From Chitinimonas prasina (GTDB lineage: Bacteria; Pseudomonadota; Gammaproteobacteria; Burkholderiales; Chitinimonadaceae): DNA of 64,000 nucleotides. This document shows, piece after piece, positions 8,608-17,665 of this stretch (position 1 is the first letter of the stretch; each line of letters opens with the position of its first letter). Location of the stretch: NCBI RefSeq assembly GCF_030160395.1, contig NZ_BSOG01000004.1, positions 186,001 to 250,000 of the forward strand. The letters are read 5' to 3'. The notes under the pieces are model-generated. The model made no database searches and was not told the DNA's origin. It worked only from the letters and a program-made list of their open reading frames with translations. The position numbers and the translations under genes were made by a program.

Positions 8608-9832
8608 GTTGGCGCCCCTCCTCCGCTATCTCGCCCACCTGCTTCAATGCCCAACGGGTGGCAATCGGCCCCAGCAACTCCATGACCATCAAGGCCGCCG
8701 CGGCAATGCCAGCGGCCTGCGTGTCCAACTCTGGCAGCGTTGTGACCGACGCATGTACCGCGAGCAGGCCCAGGCTGGACATGGGAATCAGCACAACGCC
8801 CAAGCAGCCACCTTGGGCATGCCGCAAACCGCAGAACGGTGCGAGCAGATACGGTATGGCCACCCTCGTCAGCGTACGCACCAGCAGGAACAGCAACGTC
8901 CATAGCGCCACGCCTTGCCAGGCCGAGGGATTGAGGCTGGCACCCAGTTGCACGAACAGCACGCAGACAAACAGGCTGCGCAAAGGGTCGAGCTGCATGC
9001 CCAGCACCGCCTCGCCCGATTTGATATGGCGGCACCCAAAGCCCAGTGCCAGCACGCCCAATAATGGCGAAAACACCAACGCCTTGGCCGCACCAACCAC
9101 AGCCACGACAGCCCCGAACAAAAACAAGGTAGGTAGCACATCGTGTGGGCCATGCGCCCGCAGCCAGTGCAGAAAACGGCAGGTCAACCAGGCTGCCAGC
9201 ATACCCAGTGCCAAGCCGCCCAACAGTTCACGCATGGGTCCGATCAGCGCCTGTTGCCAGCCACCTGTCTGTGCCAGATGGGCAAGGGCGACCAGCAGCA
9301 CCGCCGCCACCAGGGCCAGCATGTTATTGGCGGCAGCAAATACCTGCGCCCAATCGCTGACACGGCCTTCAGCACGCGATTCGCGTAATACCGGCAGCAG
9401 TATCAAGGGAGAGGTAGTGATGGCAATGATCGCCAGCAGTGCGGCCGCCAGGGGCTGTAGTCCCACGCCCCAGAGCAGCAGATAGACGGCAAAGAATACC
9501 GCCAGACTTTCCAGCAGGATCAGCATGACCAGACGGGGCTCGCCCCTGAGCCAGCGCCAGTCCAGATGCCGCCCCAGTTCGAACAACAAGATGCCGATGG
9601 CGATATCCGAGAACAGGCTCAACTGAGTCAGGTTCTCGCCATCCAGTACCCCAAGCACATAGGGGCCCATCAACAGGCCCGTCAGCAGGTAGCCGGTAAT
9701 CGCTGGCAGATGCGACAGCAGGCGATGCAGCCACTCCGACAACAGAATGGCCGATATCAGGCAAAGTCCGATCACCACCAGCCGGTTGTCCTGCAATAGC
9801 AGGACGGTCTGGGCAAACAGGGTGTAGTCCAC
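8594..9832 (-). CDS. Kef-type cation:proton antiporter (CPA2 family)
   Basis: A 412-residue integral membrane protein with about 11-12 hydrophobic segments and the Na_H_Exchanger pattern (LSEWLHRLLSHLPAITGYL, GLLMGPYVLG, IGILLFELGRHLD, ITTSPLILLPVLRESRAEG). This family exchanges K+ or Na+ for protons in the inner membrane. It ends soon after the last membrane segment, so the C-terminal TrkA-N/RCK regulatory domain found in KefB/KefC is absent. The start is a GTG at 9832 backed by a strong GGGGGAGGA ribosome site. The gene overlaps ybdK, suggesting one leftward transcript. Ion specificity cannot be read from sequence. Confidence 0.85.
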   Translation of the reverse strand: MDYTLFAQTVLLLQDNRLVVIGLCLISAILLSEWLHRLLSHLPAITGYLLTGLLMGPYVLGVLDGENLTQLSLFSDIAIGILLFELGRHLDWRWLRGEPRLVMLILLESLAVFFAVYLLLWGVGLQPLAAALLAIIAITTSPLILLPVLRESRAEGRVSDWAQVFAAANNMLALVAAVLLVALAHLAQTGGWQQALIGPMRELLGGLALGMLAAWLTCRFLHWLRAHGPHDVLPTLFLFGAVVAVVGAAKALVFSPLLGVLALGFGCRHIKSGEAVLGMQLDPLRSLFVCVLFVQLGASLNPSAWQGVALWTLLFLLVRTLTRVAIPYLLAPFCGLRHAQGGCLGVVLIPMSSLGLLAVHASVTTLPELDTQAAGIAAAALMVMELLGPIATRWALKQVGEIAEEGRQHVKS

Positions 9833-10247
9833 GGCTATCCTCCCCCGATTGGACGCTTGCCATGCCCGTTACCAGCAAGTGTCATTCAGTGCCACCAACC
9901 GGTCTCCGCTTCGCTCTACCGGTGCGGCCCGGCATGCAGGCCCACCCAAGCAAGGCTGGTCAGTGACATCCGCTGCGACTGTCCTGTAACTGAAGACACA
10001 TCGCGCATCGTGGTGCAGCTTGTTGTATCGGCTCTGAGCGCCGATTTCCCTGGCGACGTACTGCCAGGCTGCGGAGTGCTTCGCCAGCCTGCCATGGGTA
10101 CGCTAACAAGGTAGTCAGCCAGGCGGCGGCACAAGTTCCCGGCAATTTTGACCAAGATCAAACCTATCGCCCGATTACACAGCTTCCGCTTGAAAACAGC
10201 GCAGACTTACCCCAACTAGGAAGCATTGAACAACGGGAGCCATCACC
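9833..10247. other. Divergent intergenic region, antiporter/clpB
   Basis: A 415-bp spacer between divergently transcribed genes. The right end holds the sigma-32 promoter and ribosome site of clpB. The remainder holds no gene that I can support, and I could not identify the antiporter promoter. Confidence 0.6.
10189..10217 (+). promoter_or_regulatory. Sigma-32 heat-shock promoter of clpB
   Basis: CTTGAAA at 10189-10195 and CCCCAACT at 10210-10217 with a 14-base spacer match the sigma-32 consensus (CTTGAAA, 11-16 bases, CCCCATNT). They lie about 30 bases upstream of the clpB start codon, the expected place for this heat-shock gene. Confidence 0.88.
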
Positions 10248-12830
10248 ATGCGCTACGACAAACTGACCACCAAATTCCAGCAAGCCCTGGCGGACGCCCA
10301 GAGCCTGGCCCTGGCCAACGACAATGGCTATATCGAGCCCCAGCACACCCTGCTGGCCCTGCTTTACGACGCCGAATCGGGAGCGGGCTCCTTGCTGGCG
10401 CGTGCGGGTGTCAACATCAACCCCCTGCGCACCGGGTTGGAAGGTGCCATCAAGCGCCTGCCACAGGTAAGTGGCACGGGCGGCGAGATCACGGTTTCGA
10501 AAGAATTGGCCAATCTGCTGAACCTGACAGACAAGGCCGCGACCAAGCGTGGCGACCAGTTCATTTCTTCCGATCTGTTCCTGTTGGCCCTGACCGAGGA
10601 CAAAGGCGAAACCGGCCGCCTGCTCAAGGATAACGGCGGCAAGAAGGAGGCCATCACCGCCGCGGTGGATGCCGTGCGTGGTGGTGAGGCCGTCAACAGT
10701 GCCGATGCCGAGCAAAAACGCGAGGCGCTCAGCAAATACACCCTGGATCTGACCGAGCGAGCTCGCCAGGGCAAGCTGGACCCGGTAATAGGCCGTGATG
10801 ATGAAATACGCCGCGCCATCCAGGTACTGCAACGCCGTACCAAGAACAACCCGGTGCTGATAGGGGAACCCGGAGTGGGCAAGACCGCCATCGTTGAAGG
10901 TCTTGCCCAGCGCATCATCAATGGCGAAGTACCTGAATCGCTCAAGCACAAGAAGCTGCTGGTTCTCGATCTGGCCTCTTTGCTGGCGGGCGCCAAATAC
11001 CGGGGTGAATTCGAGGAGCGCCTCAAGGCCGTGCTCAATGAATTGGCCAAGGACGAAGGCAATACCATCATCTTCATCGACGAGATCCACACCTTAGTTG
11101 GCGCGGGCAAGGCAGAAGGCGCCATGGATGCTGGCAATATGCTGAAGCCAGCCCTAGCTCGTGGCGAACTGCATTGCCTGGGTGCCACTACCCTCGACGA
11201 GTACCGCAAATACATCGAGAAGGATGCCGCACTGGAACGGCGCTTCCAGAAAGTGCTGGTGGATGAACCTAGCGTGGAAGCCACCATCGCCATCCTGCGT
11301 GGCCTGCAGGAGAAATACGAGATACACCACGGCGTGGAGATTACCGACCCGGCCATCGTGGCCGCTGCCGAGCTGTCGCATCGCTATATCACCGACCGCT
11401 TCCTGCCAGACAAGGCCATAGACCTGATCGACGAGGCTGCCTCGCGCATCAAGATGGAGATCGACTCCAAACCCGAAGTCATGGACAAGCTGGAGCGGCG
11501 CACCATACAGCTCAAGATCGAGCGCGAAGCCATCCGCCGCGAGAAGGACGAGGCCTCCATTCGCCGTCTGGGCTTGATTGAAGAAGAAATTGGCCGGTTG
11601 GAGAAGGAATACTCCGACCTGGAAGAGATATGGAAGGTCGAGAAGGCTGCGGTATTGGGCTCCCAGGCCATCCGCGAAGAAATCGAACAGCTCAAGCAGC
11701 AGATGGAAGAAGCGCGGCGGCGTGGCGACTGGCAGAAGATGAGCGAGCTGCAGTATGGCAAGCTGCCCGAGCTGGAGGCCAAGCTGCATGTCGCCGAGGC
11801 TGCCGAGAGCGGCCCCACCCAGAACAAGCTGCTGCGCACCCAGGTAGGCGCCGAGGAGATCGCCGAGGTAGTTAGCCGCGCCACCGGCATACCGGTGAGC
11901 AAGATGATGTCGGGCGAACGCGACAAGCTGCTCAAGATGGAAGAGGCCCTGCACCAGCGCCTGGTAGGCCAGAACGAAGCCGTCACCCTGGTGGCAGACG
12001 CCATCCGCCGCTCCCGCTCCGGCCTGGCCGACCCCAACAAGCCCTATGGCAGCTTCCTGTTCCTGGGCCCGACCGGCGTGGGCAAGACCGAGTTGTGCAA
12101 GGCCTTGGCCAGCTTCCTGTTCGATACCGAGGAACACATCATCCGGGTGGACATGAGCGAGTTCATGGAGAAGCACTCGGTCAGCCGTTTGATTGGCGCC
12201 CCTCCCGGCTATGTAGGCTATGAAGAAGGTGGCTACCTGACTGAAGCCGTGCGGCGCAAGCCCTATAGCGTCATCCTGCTGGATGAGGTGGAAAAAGCCC
12301 ACCCTGATGTGTTCAACGTGCTGCTGCAGGTGCTGGACGATGGTCGCCTGACCGATGGCCAGGGCCGTACCGTGGATTTCAAGAACACCGTGATCGTGAT
12401 GACCAGCAACCTGGGCTCGCAGCATATCCAGGCCATGGCCACCGACGACTACCAGTTGGTCAAGCTGGCCGTGATGGGCGAGGTCAAGGGCCATTTCCGT
12501 CCCGAGTTCCTCAACCGCATAGACGAAGTCGTGGTGTTCCACGCGCTGGGCGAAGATCAGATCGCCGGTATAGCCCGCATCCAGCTGCAGCGTCTGCAAG
12601 CAAGGCTGGCTGCCATGGACATGGGCCTGACTGTCACCGACGCGGCACTACGCCACATCGCCACTGCGGGTTTCGATCCGGTCTATGGCGCACGCCCCTT
12701 GAAGCGCGCCATCCAGAGCGAAATCGAGAACCCATTGGCCAAGGCCATACTGGGCGGCGCCTTCAGCGCCAAACAAACGGTAGTGGTGGACTACGTAGAC
12801 GGTGACTTGCGCTTCGGCCAGGCGGTCTAG
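10248..12830 (+). CDS. clpB: ATP-dependent disaggregase ClpB
   Basis: An 860-residue AAA+ chaperone, full length against the usual 855-865. Domains in order: Clp N-domain (about 1-145), first ATPase with GEPGVGKT near residue 206, the middle coiled-coil (about 400-540, rich in E, K, R), and second ATPase with GPTGVGKT near 606, followed by the D2-small domain. The middle domain distinguishes it from ClpA and ClpC. With DnaK/DnaJ/GrpE it threads and rescues aggregated proteins in the cytoplasm after heat stress. Start ATG is preceded by a GGGAG ribosome site and by a near-perfect sigma-32 promoter. It appears monocistronic, with a hairpin just after the stop. Confidence 0.98.
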   Translation: MRYDKLTTKFQQALADAQSLALANDNGYIEPQHTLLALLYDAESGAGSLLARAGVNINPLRTGLEGAIKRLPQVSGTGGEITVSKELANLLNLTDKAATKRGDQFISSDLFLLALTEDKGETGRLLKDNGGKKEAITAAVDAVRGGEAVNSADAEQKREALSKYTLDLTERARQGKLDPVIGRDDEIRRAIQVLQRRTKNNPVLIGEPGVGKTAIVEGLAQRIINGEVPESLKHKKLLVLDLASLLAGAKYRGEFEERLKAVLNELAKDEGNTIIFIDEIHTLVGAGKAEGAMDAGNMLKPALARGELHCLGATTLDEYRKYIEKDAALERRFQKVLVDEPSVEATIAILRGLQEKYEIHHGVEITDPAIVAAAELSHRYITDRFLPDKAIDLIDEAASRIKMEIDSKPEVMDKLERRTIQLKIEREAIRREKDEASIRRLGLIEEEIGRLEKEYSDLEEIWKVEKAAVLGSQAIREEIEQLKQQMEEARRRGDWQKMSELQYGKLPELEAKLHVAEAAESGPTQNKLLRTQVGAEEIAEVVSRATGIPVSKMMSGERDKLLKMEEALHQRLVGQNEAVTLVADAIRRSRSGLADPNKPYGSFLFLGPTGVGKTELCKALASFLFDTEEHIIRVDMSEFMEKHSVSRLIGAPPGYVGYEEGGYLTEAVRRKPYSVILLDEVEKAHPDVFNVLLQVLDDGRLTDGQGRTVDFKNTVIVMTSNLGSQHIQAMATDDYQLVKLAVMGEVKGHFRPEFLNRIDEVVVFHALGEDQIAGIARIQLQRLQARLAAMDMGLTVTDAALRHIATAGFDPVYGARPLKRAIQSEIENPLAKAILGGAFSAKQTVVVDYVDGDLRFGQAV

Positions 12831-12842
12831 ACCGCGTTTACC

Positions 12843-12876
12843 GGCGCCTCGCAGGCATCATCCGCTGCGAGGCGCC
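12843..12876 (+). terminator. GC-rich hairpin after clpB
   Basis: A perfect 11-bp inverted repeat (GGCGCCTCGCA at 12843-12853, complement at 12866-12876) with a 12-base loop starts 12 bp after the clpB stop. No T run follows, but it lies between convergent clpB and AraC genes and probably serves both. Confidence 0.65.
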
Positions 12877-12914
12877 AGTATGCCGGCCCTTTCACAAGCG
12901 CCGAAAACGGCCAT

Positions 12915-13940
12915 CTACCAGGGAGCACCAGCCAACGAAAAGGGCAAGCTCGCCGCCATGCCGGTCCACCGCTTGAACGAGCGGCGAAAATTGCGGGCAT
13001 CGTGGAAACCAAAATACTGTGCCAGCTCCTCCTGGCCATAGCCATGGTACTGCATCAGGCGCAGTGATTCATGCGTCCGCACCAGGTCCAGCAAGGCCTG
13101 GAAGTGCGTGCCATGCTTGGCCAGGTGGCGCTTGAGGGTCGCCGGGCTGGTAGCCAGCAGGGTAGCAGCCGCTTCCAGCGTCGGTGGATTGCCTATCTGT
13201 GCGCGCAGGTGGTCGTACAGTACCTGCACCAGGCTGTACTGCGGCCTGCCCTGTCTGAGCAGTTGCTGCTGCAGCATGGCATAGGCCGCAGGATTGCTAC
13301 GGGGCCAGGGCTGGTGCAGCCAATCACTATCCAGCACCATGGCGTCCAGTTGGCAACCAAACTGCAGGTGGCTACCCAGATGTACCTGATGCTGCGCCAG
13401 ATTGCGTGGTGGCGTGCGATTGAAACAGTAGCGCCAGGGCAATGGCCTGTCGGCCAGCCAGCGGCACAGGGCGCTCACAGCCGTCATGTGCAGCTCGACC
13501 AGAAACGGCATCAAGGCCCCCACCCCCACACTGTCGGTCCAGTACAGCAGCAGTTCCTTGCCTTCCACCTGTAACCTGGGCCCCAGCAGCGGGCATAACT
13601 GATCCTGATGGGTTATCAGCAAGGACAAGGCCTCAGCCAGATTAGGCGCTTGCAACAAGGCCAGGCTGATAGTGCCATAGTGACCAGGCAGCCATTGCTG
13701 CCCCAGTTCGAACGCCACATCGCGTTGCCCATCCTGTTTGGCCAGATTGGCCAGCATGGCCAATAGCTGCGCGGGGCTGACCGCTGCCCTCCCCTCGCTC
13801 AAGGCCAACGCGTCCAGGCCTGTACCGCGCAGCAGCATATCGCTTGCCATATCGCGCCGCGCCGCCAGCGACGACAGCAGGGCTGGCTGATGCATGGCAG
13901 GCAGCAGCGGTGTATCCCGGCTATAGCAATCGGCCAGCAT
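12915..13940 (-). CDS. AraC-family transcriptional regulator (Arabinose_bd type N-domain)
   Basis: A 341-residue regulator from the chosen ATG at 13940. The N-terminal 200 residues resemble the ligand-binding domain of OruR/ArgR-like AraC proteins (about 15-200; VAFELGQQWLPGHYG, LNLAEALSLL-like helix). The C-terminal 100 residues form the double helix-turn-helix: LATSPATLKRHLAKHGT for the first and EELAQYFGFHDARNFRRSFKR for the second. The upstream ATG at 13991 would place the start inside the GGDEF gene; 13940 starts five bases past that gene's stop, consistent with translational coupling. Target genes and ligand are unknown; it is co-directional with the GGDEF gene upstream. Confidence 0.88.
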   Translation of the reverse strand: MLADCYSRDTPLLPAMHQPALLSSLAARRDMASDMLLRGTGLDALALSEGRAAVSPAQLLAMLANLAKQDGQRDVAFELGQQWLPGHYGTISLALLQAPNLAEALSLLITHQDQLCPLLGPRLQVEGKELLLYWTDSVGVGALMPFLVELHMTAVSALCRWLADRPLPWRYCFNRTPPRNLAQHQVHLGSHLQFGCQLDAMVLDSDWLHQPWPRSNPAAYAMLQQQLLRQGRPQYSLVQVLYDHLRAQIGNPPTLEAAATLLATSPATLKRHLAKHGTHFQALLDLVRTHESLRLMQYHGYGQEELAQYFGFHDARNFRRSFKRWTGMAASLPFSLAGAPW

Positions 13941-13944
13941 GGGC

Positions 13945-14841
13945 TCAGGATGCCTGCGCCTGGAGCGGCATGGCGGGTTCCAGCTCCGCATTCAGCGCAG
14001 CCAGTTGCGTAGCCACATCGCCTGCCATCACGGCGCTGACCACTCTGGCACCTAGATGGAGCCGGATGCCTTGCTGCCGGGTATGCCAGGCCAGTTGGCC
14101 CACCACGCTGCGCAGGTGGCTGGCGATGCGGCCGGCGGCGGCATGATCCGTCCCTGGCAGCAGGATGGCAAAACGGTCGCCGGCATAGCGGCACAGCAGG
14201 TCGTCGTTACCCAGGTTCAGCAACAACAATTGGCTGATGGCCTGGAGCAGGCGATCTCCTTCACCATGCCCATAGGCCCGATTGATCGCGTGAAACCGGT
14301 CTATATCCAGCAATATCAGCGAGCAAGGCGCTTGTGGGCGCGCTGCCCGCTCCAGCGCCACCTGCTGCTGCAGGTACTCGGCATTGGCCAGCTGGGTGAT
14401 ACGATCAAATGCCCGATGATCACGAAACAGCCGCTCGCGCTTGAGTAGCTGCTCATTCAGGGAAAACTGCTCCTGGCGCCAGAAGTACAGCCCTGCCGTC
14501 AGTGTCAGCATACCCAGGGGACCAAGCACCGATTCCAGCCAGTTGTCCCAGTTCGCACCCGCTTGCAGGCGAAAGAATTCGTCCAGACAATCCGCCGCTC
14601 CACCCAGCGCTACCCCTGCCAAACCCAGCCCCAGCAAGGCCGTTACCCTGCCCCGTGGTCTGCTGCTCAATATCTGCAGCAGCCATATCGTGGCCATCAA
14701 CGCAGTACCGCCTTCACCCACGACATCCATCCACTGCCAGTCAGCCCTTGGTTTGAGTTCGCCCAGGCCTTGGTAGAGCAACAGCAGGCCTAGCAAGGCC
14801 AACCCAAACACAAGCAGCGGAACACGATAGAGATGCAGCAT
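13945..14841 (-). CDS. Membrane GGDEF-domain protein with degenerate signature
   Basis: A 298-residue protein with about four hydrophobic segments in the first 125 residues and a GGDEF domain in the rest. The substrate-binding part is recognisable (LDIDRFHAINRAYGHGEGD), but the signature loop reads AGDRF (about residues 220-224) instead of GG(D/E)EF. The loss of the first Gly and the metal/catalytic Glu makes diguanylate cyclase activity doubtful; such domains may instead bind GTP or c-di-GMP or act as a scaffold. No EAL domain and no RxxD inhibitory site were seen. It precedes the AraC regulator gene by a few bases, so the two are probably one operon. Confidence 0.82.
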   Translation of the reverse strand: MLHLYRVPLLVFGLALLGLLLLYQGLGELKPRADWQWMDVVGEGGTALMATIWLLQILSSRPRGRVTALLGLGLAGVALGGAADCLDEFFRLQAGANWDNWLESVLGPLGMLTLTAGLYFWRQEQFSLNEQLLKRERLFRDHRAFDRITQLANAEYLQQQVALERAARPQAPCSLILLDIDRFHAINRAYGHGEGDRLLQAISQLLLLNLGNDDLLCRYAGDRFAILLPGTDHAAAGRIASHLRSVVGQLAWHTRQQGIRLHLGARVVSAVMAGDVATQLAALNAELEPAMPLQAQAS

Positions 14842-15155
14842 GGTGGTACACCGTCGTTGCCAAGATGACCGCCAGATTACGGCTCGCGCATGTCAGCACC
14901 ATTGCAAACCCCTTGGGGGGCAATTCAGCTCATCTACCGGCACTGGCACCTCGGTTTTCGTACAGCCACCTTACCCAGACTGGGTTTTGCCCTGGGCATT
15001 CCGGCTCATCGCAACGGCCAAATAGACCGCCCAAGCCCCCTCAATCGCCCCGCTGGGGACAACGTCATGAAACCGCAATCTACCCGCCCTAGCTTGCCTC
15101 CCCGAAGCGCGGTCTGCCAACCAGGCAAGCCGCCGTCATCGCTCAGGGAGAAGCA
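14842..15155. other. Divergent intergenic region, GGDEF gene/TonB receptor
   Basis: A 314-bp spacer between divergent genes. A ribosome site (AGGGAGAAG) immediately before the receptor start is the only clear element. I looked for a Pho box because of the downstream phytase and did not find a convincing one. Confidence 0.5.
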
Positions 15156-17642
15156 ATGAAGTCGCACCTCACACCATGCCGTACCGTCATGGCTATCTGC
15201 ATCGCAAGCCTGATGCAAGGTACGCATGCCGCCGACGAAGCACCGGTATCAACCATCACGGTAACCGGCCAGGCCGCCCGCATCCGGAATGCACTGGATG
15301 TACAGCAAGCAGATGACAGCATCGTCAGCGTGGTGCACGCCGATGCCATCGGCGCCCTGCCAGACACCAATGCCGCCGAAGCTTTGCAGCGCGTACCTGG
15401 TGTCTCGGTGGAGCGCGACCAGGGCGAGGGCCGATATATCCGTGTTCGCGGCCTGGGGCCCGATCTCAACAGCGTCACCATCAATGGCGGGCTGATTCCC
15501 TCGCCCGAGAGCGATCGTCGTGCCGTGATGCTGGATGTCATACCCAGCGCCCTCATACGCTCGCTGGAGGTGAAGAAAACCCTTACCCCCGATCAGGATG
15601 CTAACTCCATCGGCGGCACGGTGGAGGTCAAGACCGTCTCGGCATTCGATTACCCTGGCCGATTCAGCTCATTCGAGGCAGAAGCCAGCCATGACCAGCA
15701 TACCGGCCAGACCAGCCCCAAGATCGCCACGACCTATGCCGACCGTTACCTGGACGGAAAACTGGGCCTGGCTGCAGGTTTAAGCCTGGAAAAACGCAAG
15801 TTCGGCTCCGCTAATATCGAAACCGGCGGCAACTGGGACTTTGACGACGACAAGGTGCTGCTGGAAGAGTTTGAGAACCGCAACTACCTGATCACGCGCG
15901 AGCGACTGGGAATGGCTTTCAATCTGGATTACAAAGCCGCTGCCGGCCAGCGCTACTATGCCCGTACCCTGCTGAGCCGCTATAGCGACACCGAAGAGCG
16001 GCAGGCGCATGTCATCGAGTTTGATGAAGCGCAGGATGCTGGCGAGCTGGGTGAGGCTGAATCCACCCGCGAACTGAAGTCACGCAAGGAAACCCAGAAG
16101 ATACTGTCGCTGACGCTGGGTACCGAGCAGCAGCTTGGGCCATGGCAGCTCAAACTTGCCGGGGGTATCAGCCGTGCCAGCGAGACCACCCCCGACCACA
16201 TAGCCGGTGCCGCATTCGAGGGGAGCGACAGCTTTGACGATGTCGGCTTCCACAATGGTGAGCAACCTACCCTGGTGGGGCCTGCCAGCCTGTACGACGC
16301 CCAGGCCTATGGCCTCAAGGAGGTCGAGCTGGCACATACCCAGTTCAAGGACAGTGAACGCCACCTCCGCCTTGATCTTGCACGCAACCTGCAGCTGGGT
16401 CAGGCCGACATCAGGCTCAAGTTCGGTGGCAAGGCCAGCCATCGCGAAAAAACCGGCGACGAAGACATCTGGTTGTTCGAGGATCTCGACGACGCCGGCC
16501 TGAACGAAAGCCAGCTTCAGCTGAGCCACTACAGTGACGGTGCAGCAGACTGGAAGCTGGGCCGTTTTGGCCCACGTATTGATGCCAGCAAGATACATAG
16601 CCTGCTAGGTAAGCTGGACCGCACGGCCTATGCCGATGAAGAAGGCTCCCGCGTGAATGACTTCAGCCTGGCGGAAAAGATTCGCGCCGCCTATCTGCAA
16701 GCCCAGTTCGAAACTGGAGACTGGCGCTGGCTGGCGGGGGTGCGCTATGAAGGCACCCGGCTCAAGGCAGACGGCACCGGCCTGGAAAATGGCAGCTTCA
16801 TCTCCAGCCACACAGCGCGCAAATACCACCACTGGCTGCCTGCGCTGCACGCCCGCCATGATCTGGATCGACACACCAGTTTGCGGATGGCGCTGACGCA
16901 TTCCGTGGTGCGCCCCACCTTCGGTCAGATGGCGCCCGGCTTTGTCATTGATGGCGATGAAGCCAGCTTTGGCAACCCCGACCTCAAGCCGCTGGAATCA
17001 CGCAACCTGGACCTCGGTCTGGAGCAGCGCCTGGGCACAGCCGGCACCCTGTCGGCCTATGTATTCCACAAGCGCATGGACAACTTCATCTACGGCACCG
17101 ACCTGGCCGGTACCGGCCGCTGGACAGACTTTGACGAGGCGAGCAGCTTTGCCAACGGCGGCAGGGCCAGCGTCCGTGGCGTGGAACTGAACTACGTACA
17201 GTCATTCGCCCAGGGCTGGCTGCTGTCAGCCAATGCCACCTTTTCCGACTCCATCGCCAGCATCAGCCGTTACGATGCAGACTTGGGCCGGATGGTGGCG
17301 CGTGATATTCCCCTGCCCAGCCAGTCAGACCGTACGGCCAACCTGACGCTGGGCTACGAAAGTGGCCCCGTCAGCCTGCGCCTGGCCACCAATTACAAGT
17401 CGGCCTATCTGCTGGAGGTCAGCGATGTACTGGACGCCCGCCGCGATCTCTATGTAGCAAGCCAGACCCAGTACGACTTCTCCGCCAGCTACAAGCTGGG
17501 CAAGGCCATGATGCTGAGCTTCGAGGCTTTGAACCTGGGCAATGAGCCCTACTACGCCTACATGGGTCAGCGCCGCCACAATGCCCAGTTCGAGACCTAT
17601 GGCCGCACCTACAAGCTCGGCCTGAAGTACACACTCAATTGA
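15156..17642 (+). CDS. TonB-dependent outer-membrane receptor, phytase-linked
   Basis: An 828-residue receptor. A signal peptide (1-25, ending GTHA) is followed by a TonB-box-like STITVTGQ, a plug domain (about 40-160; ALPDTNAAEALQRVPGVSVE, RGLGPDLNSVTINGG, SIGGTVEVKT) and a long beta-barrel. The wording of the plug fits the TonB-Xanth-Caul subfamily common in organisms that take up plant-derived compounds. The chain ends in LGLKYTLN rather than the usual terminal aromatic residue. Its stop overlaps the open frame of the phytase, whose start lies 23 bp further on, so the pair should be one operon. The substrate is likely phytate or its breakdown products (inference from the partner). Confidence 0.92.
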   Translation: MKSHLTPCRTVMAICIASLMQGTHAADEAPVSTITVTGQAARIRNALDVQQADDSIVSVVHADAIGALPDTNAAEALQRVPGVSVERDQGEGRYIRVRGLGPDLNSVTINGGLIPSPESDRRAVMLDVIPSALIRSLEVKKTLTPDQDANSIGGTVEVKTVSAFDYPGRFSSFEAEASHDQHTGQTSPKIATTYADRYLDGKLGLAAGLSLEKRKFGSANIETGGNWDFDDDKVLLEEFENRNYLITRERLGMAFNLDYKAAAGQRYYARTLLSRYSDTEERQAHVIEFDEAQDAGELGEAESTRELKSRKETQKILSLTLGTEQQLGPWQLKLAGGISRASETTPDHIAGAAFEGSDSFDDVGFHNGEQPTLVGPASLYDAQAYGLKEVELAHTQFKDSERHLRLDLARNLQLGQADIRLKFGGKASHREKTGDEDIWLFEDLDDAGLNESQLQLSHYSDGAADWKLGRFGPRIDASKIHSLLGKLDRTAYADEEGSRVNDFSLAEKIRAAYLQAQFETGDWRWLAGVRYEGTRLKADGTGLENGSFISSHTARKYHHWLPALHARHDLDRHTSLRMALTHSVVRPTFGQMAPGFVIDGDEASFGNPDLKPLESRNLDLGLEQRLGTAGTLSAYVFHKRMDNFIYGTDLAGTGRWTDFDEASSFANGGRASVRGVELNYVQSFAQGWLLSANATFSDSIASISRYDADLGRMVARDIPLPSQSDRTANLTLGYESGPVSLRLATNYKSAYLLEVSDVLDARRDLYVASQTQYDFSASYKLGKAMMLSFEALNLGNEPYYAYMGQRRHNAQFETYGRTYKLGLKYTLN

Positions 17643-17665
17643 TCCGTAGACGCGAGAACAAATCG

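Noticed and set aside
11154-12599. 481-codon minus-strand open frame inside clpB
   Set aside because: Antisense shadow of a highly conserved gene.
14842-15155. Pho box upstream of the receptor-phytase operon
   Set aside because: Only isolated GTCAT-like words; no pair at 11-base spacing.
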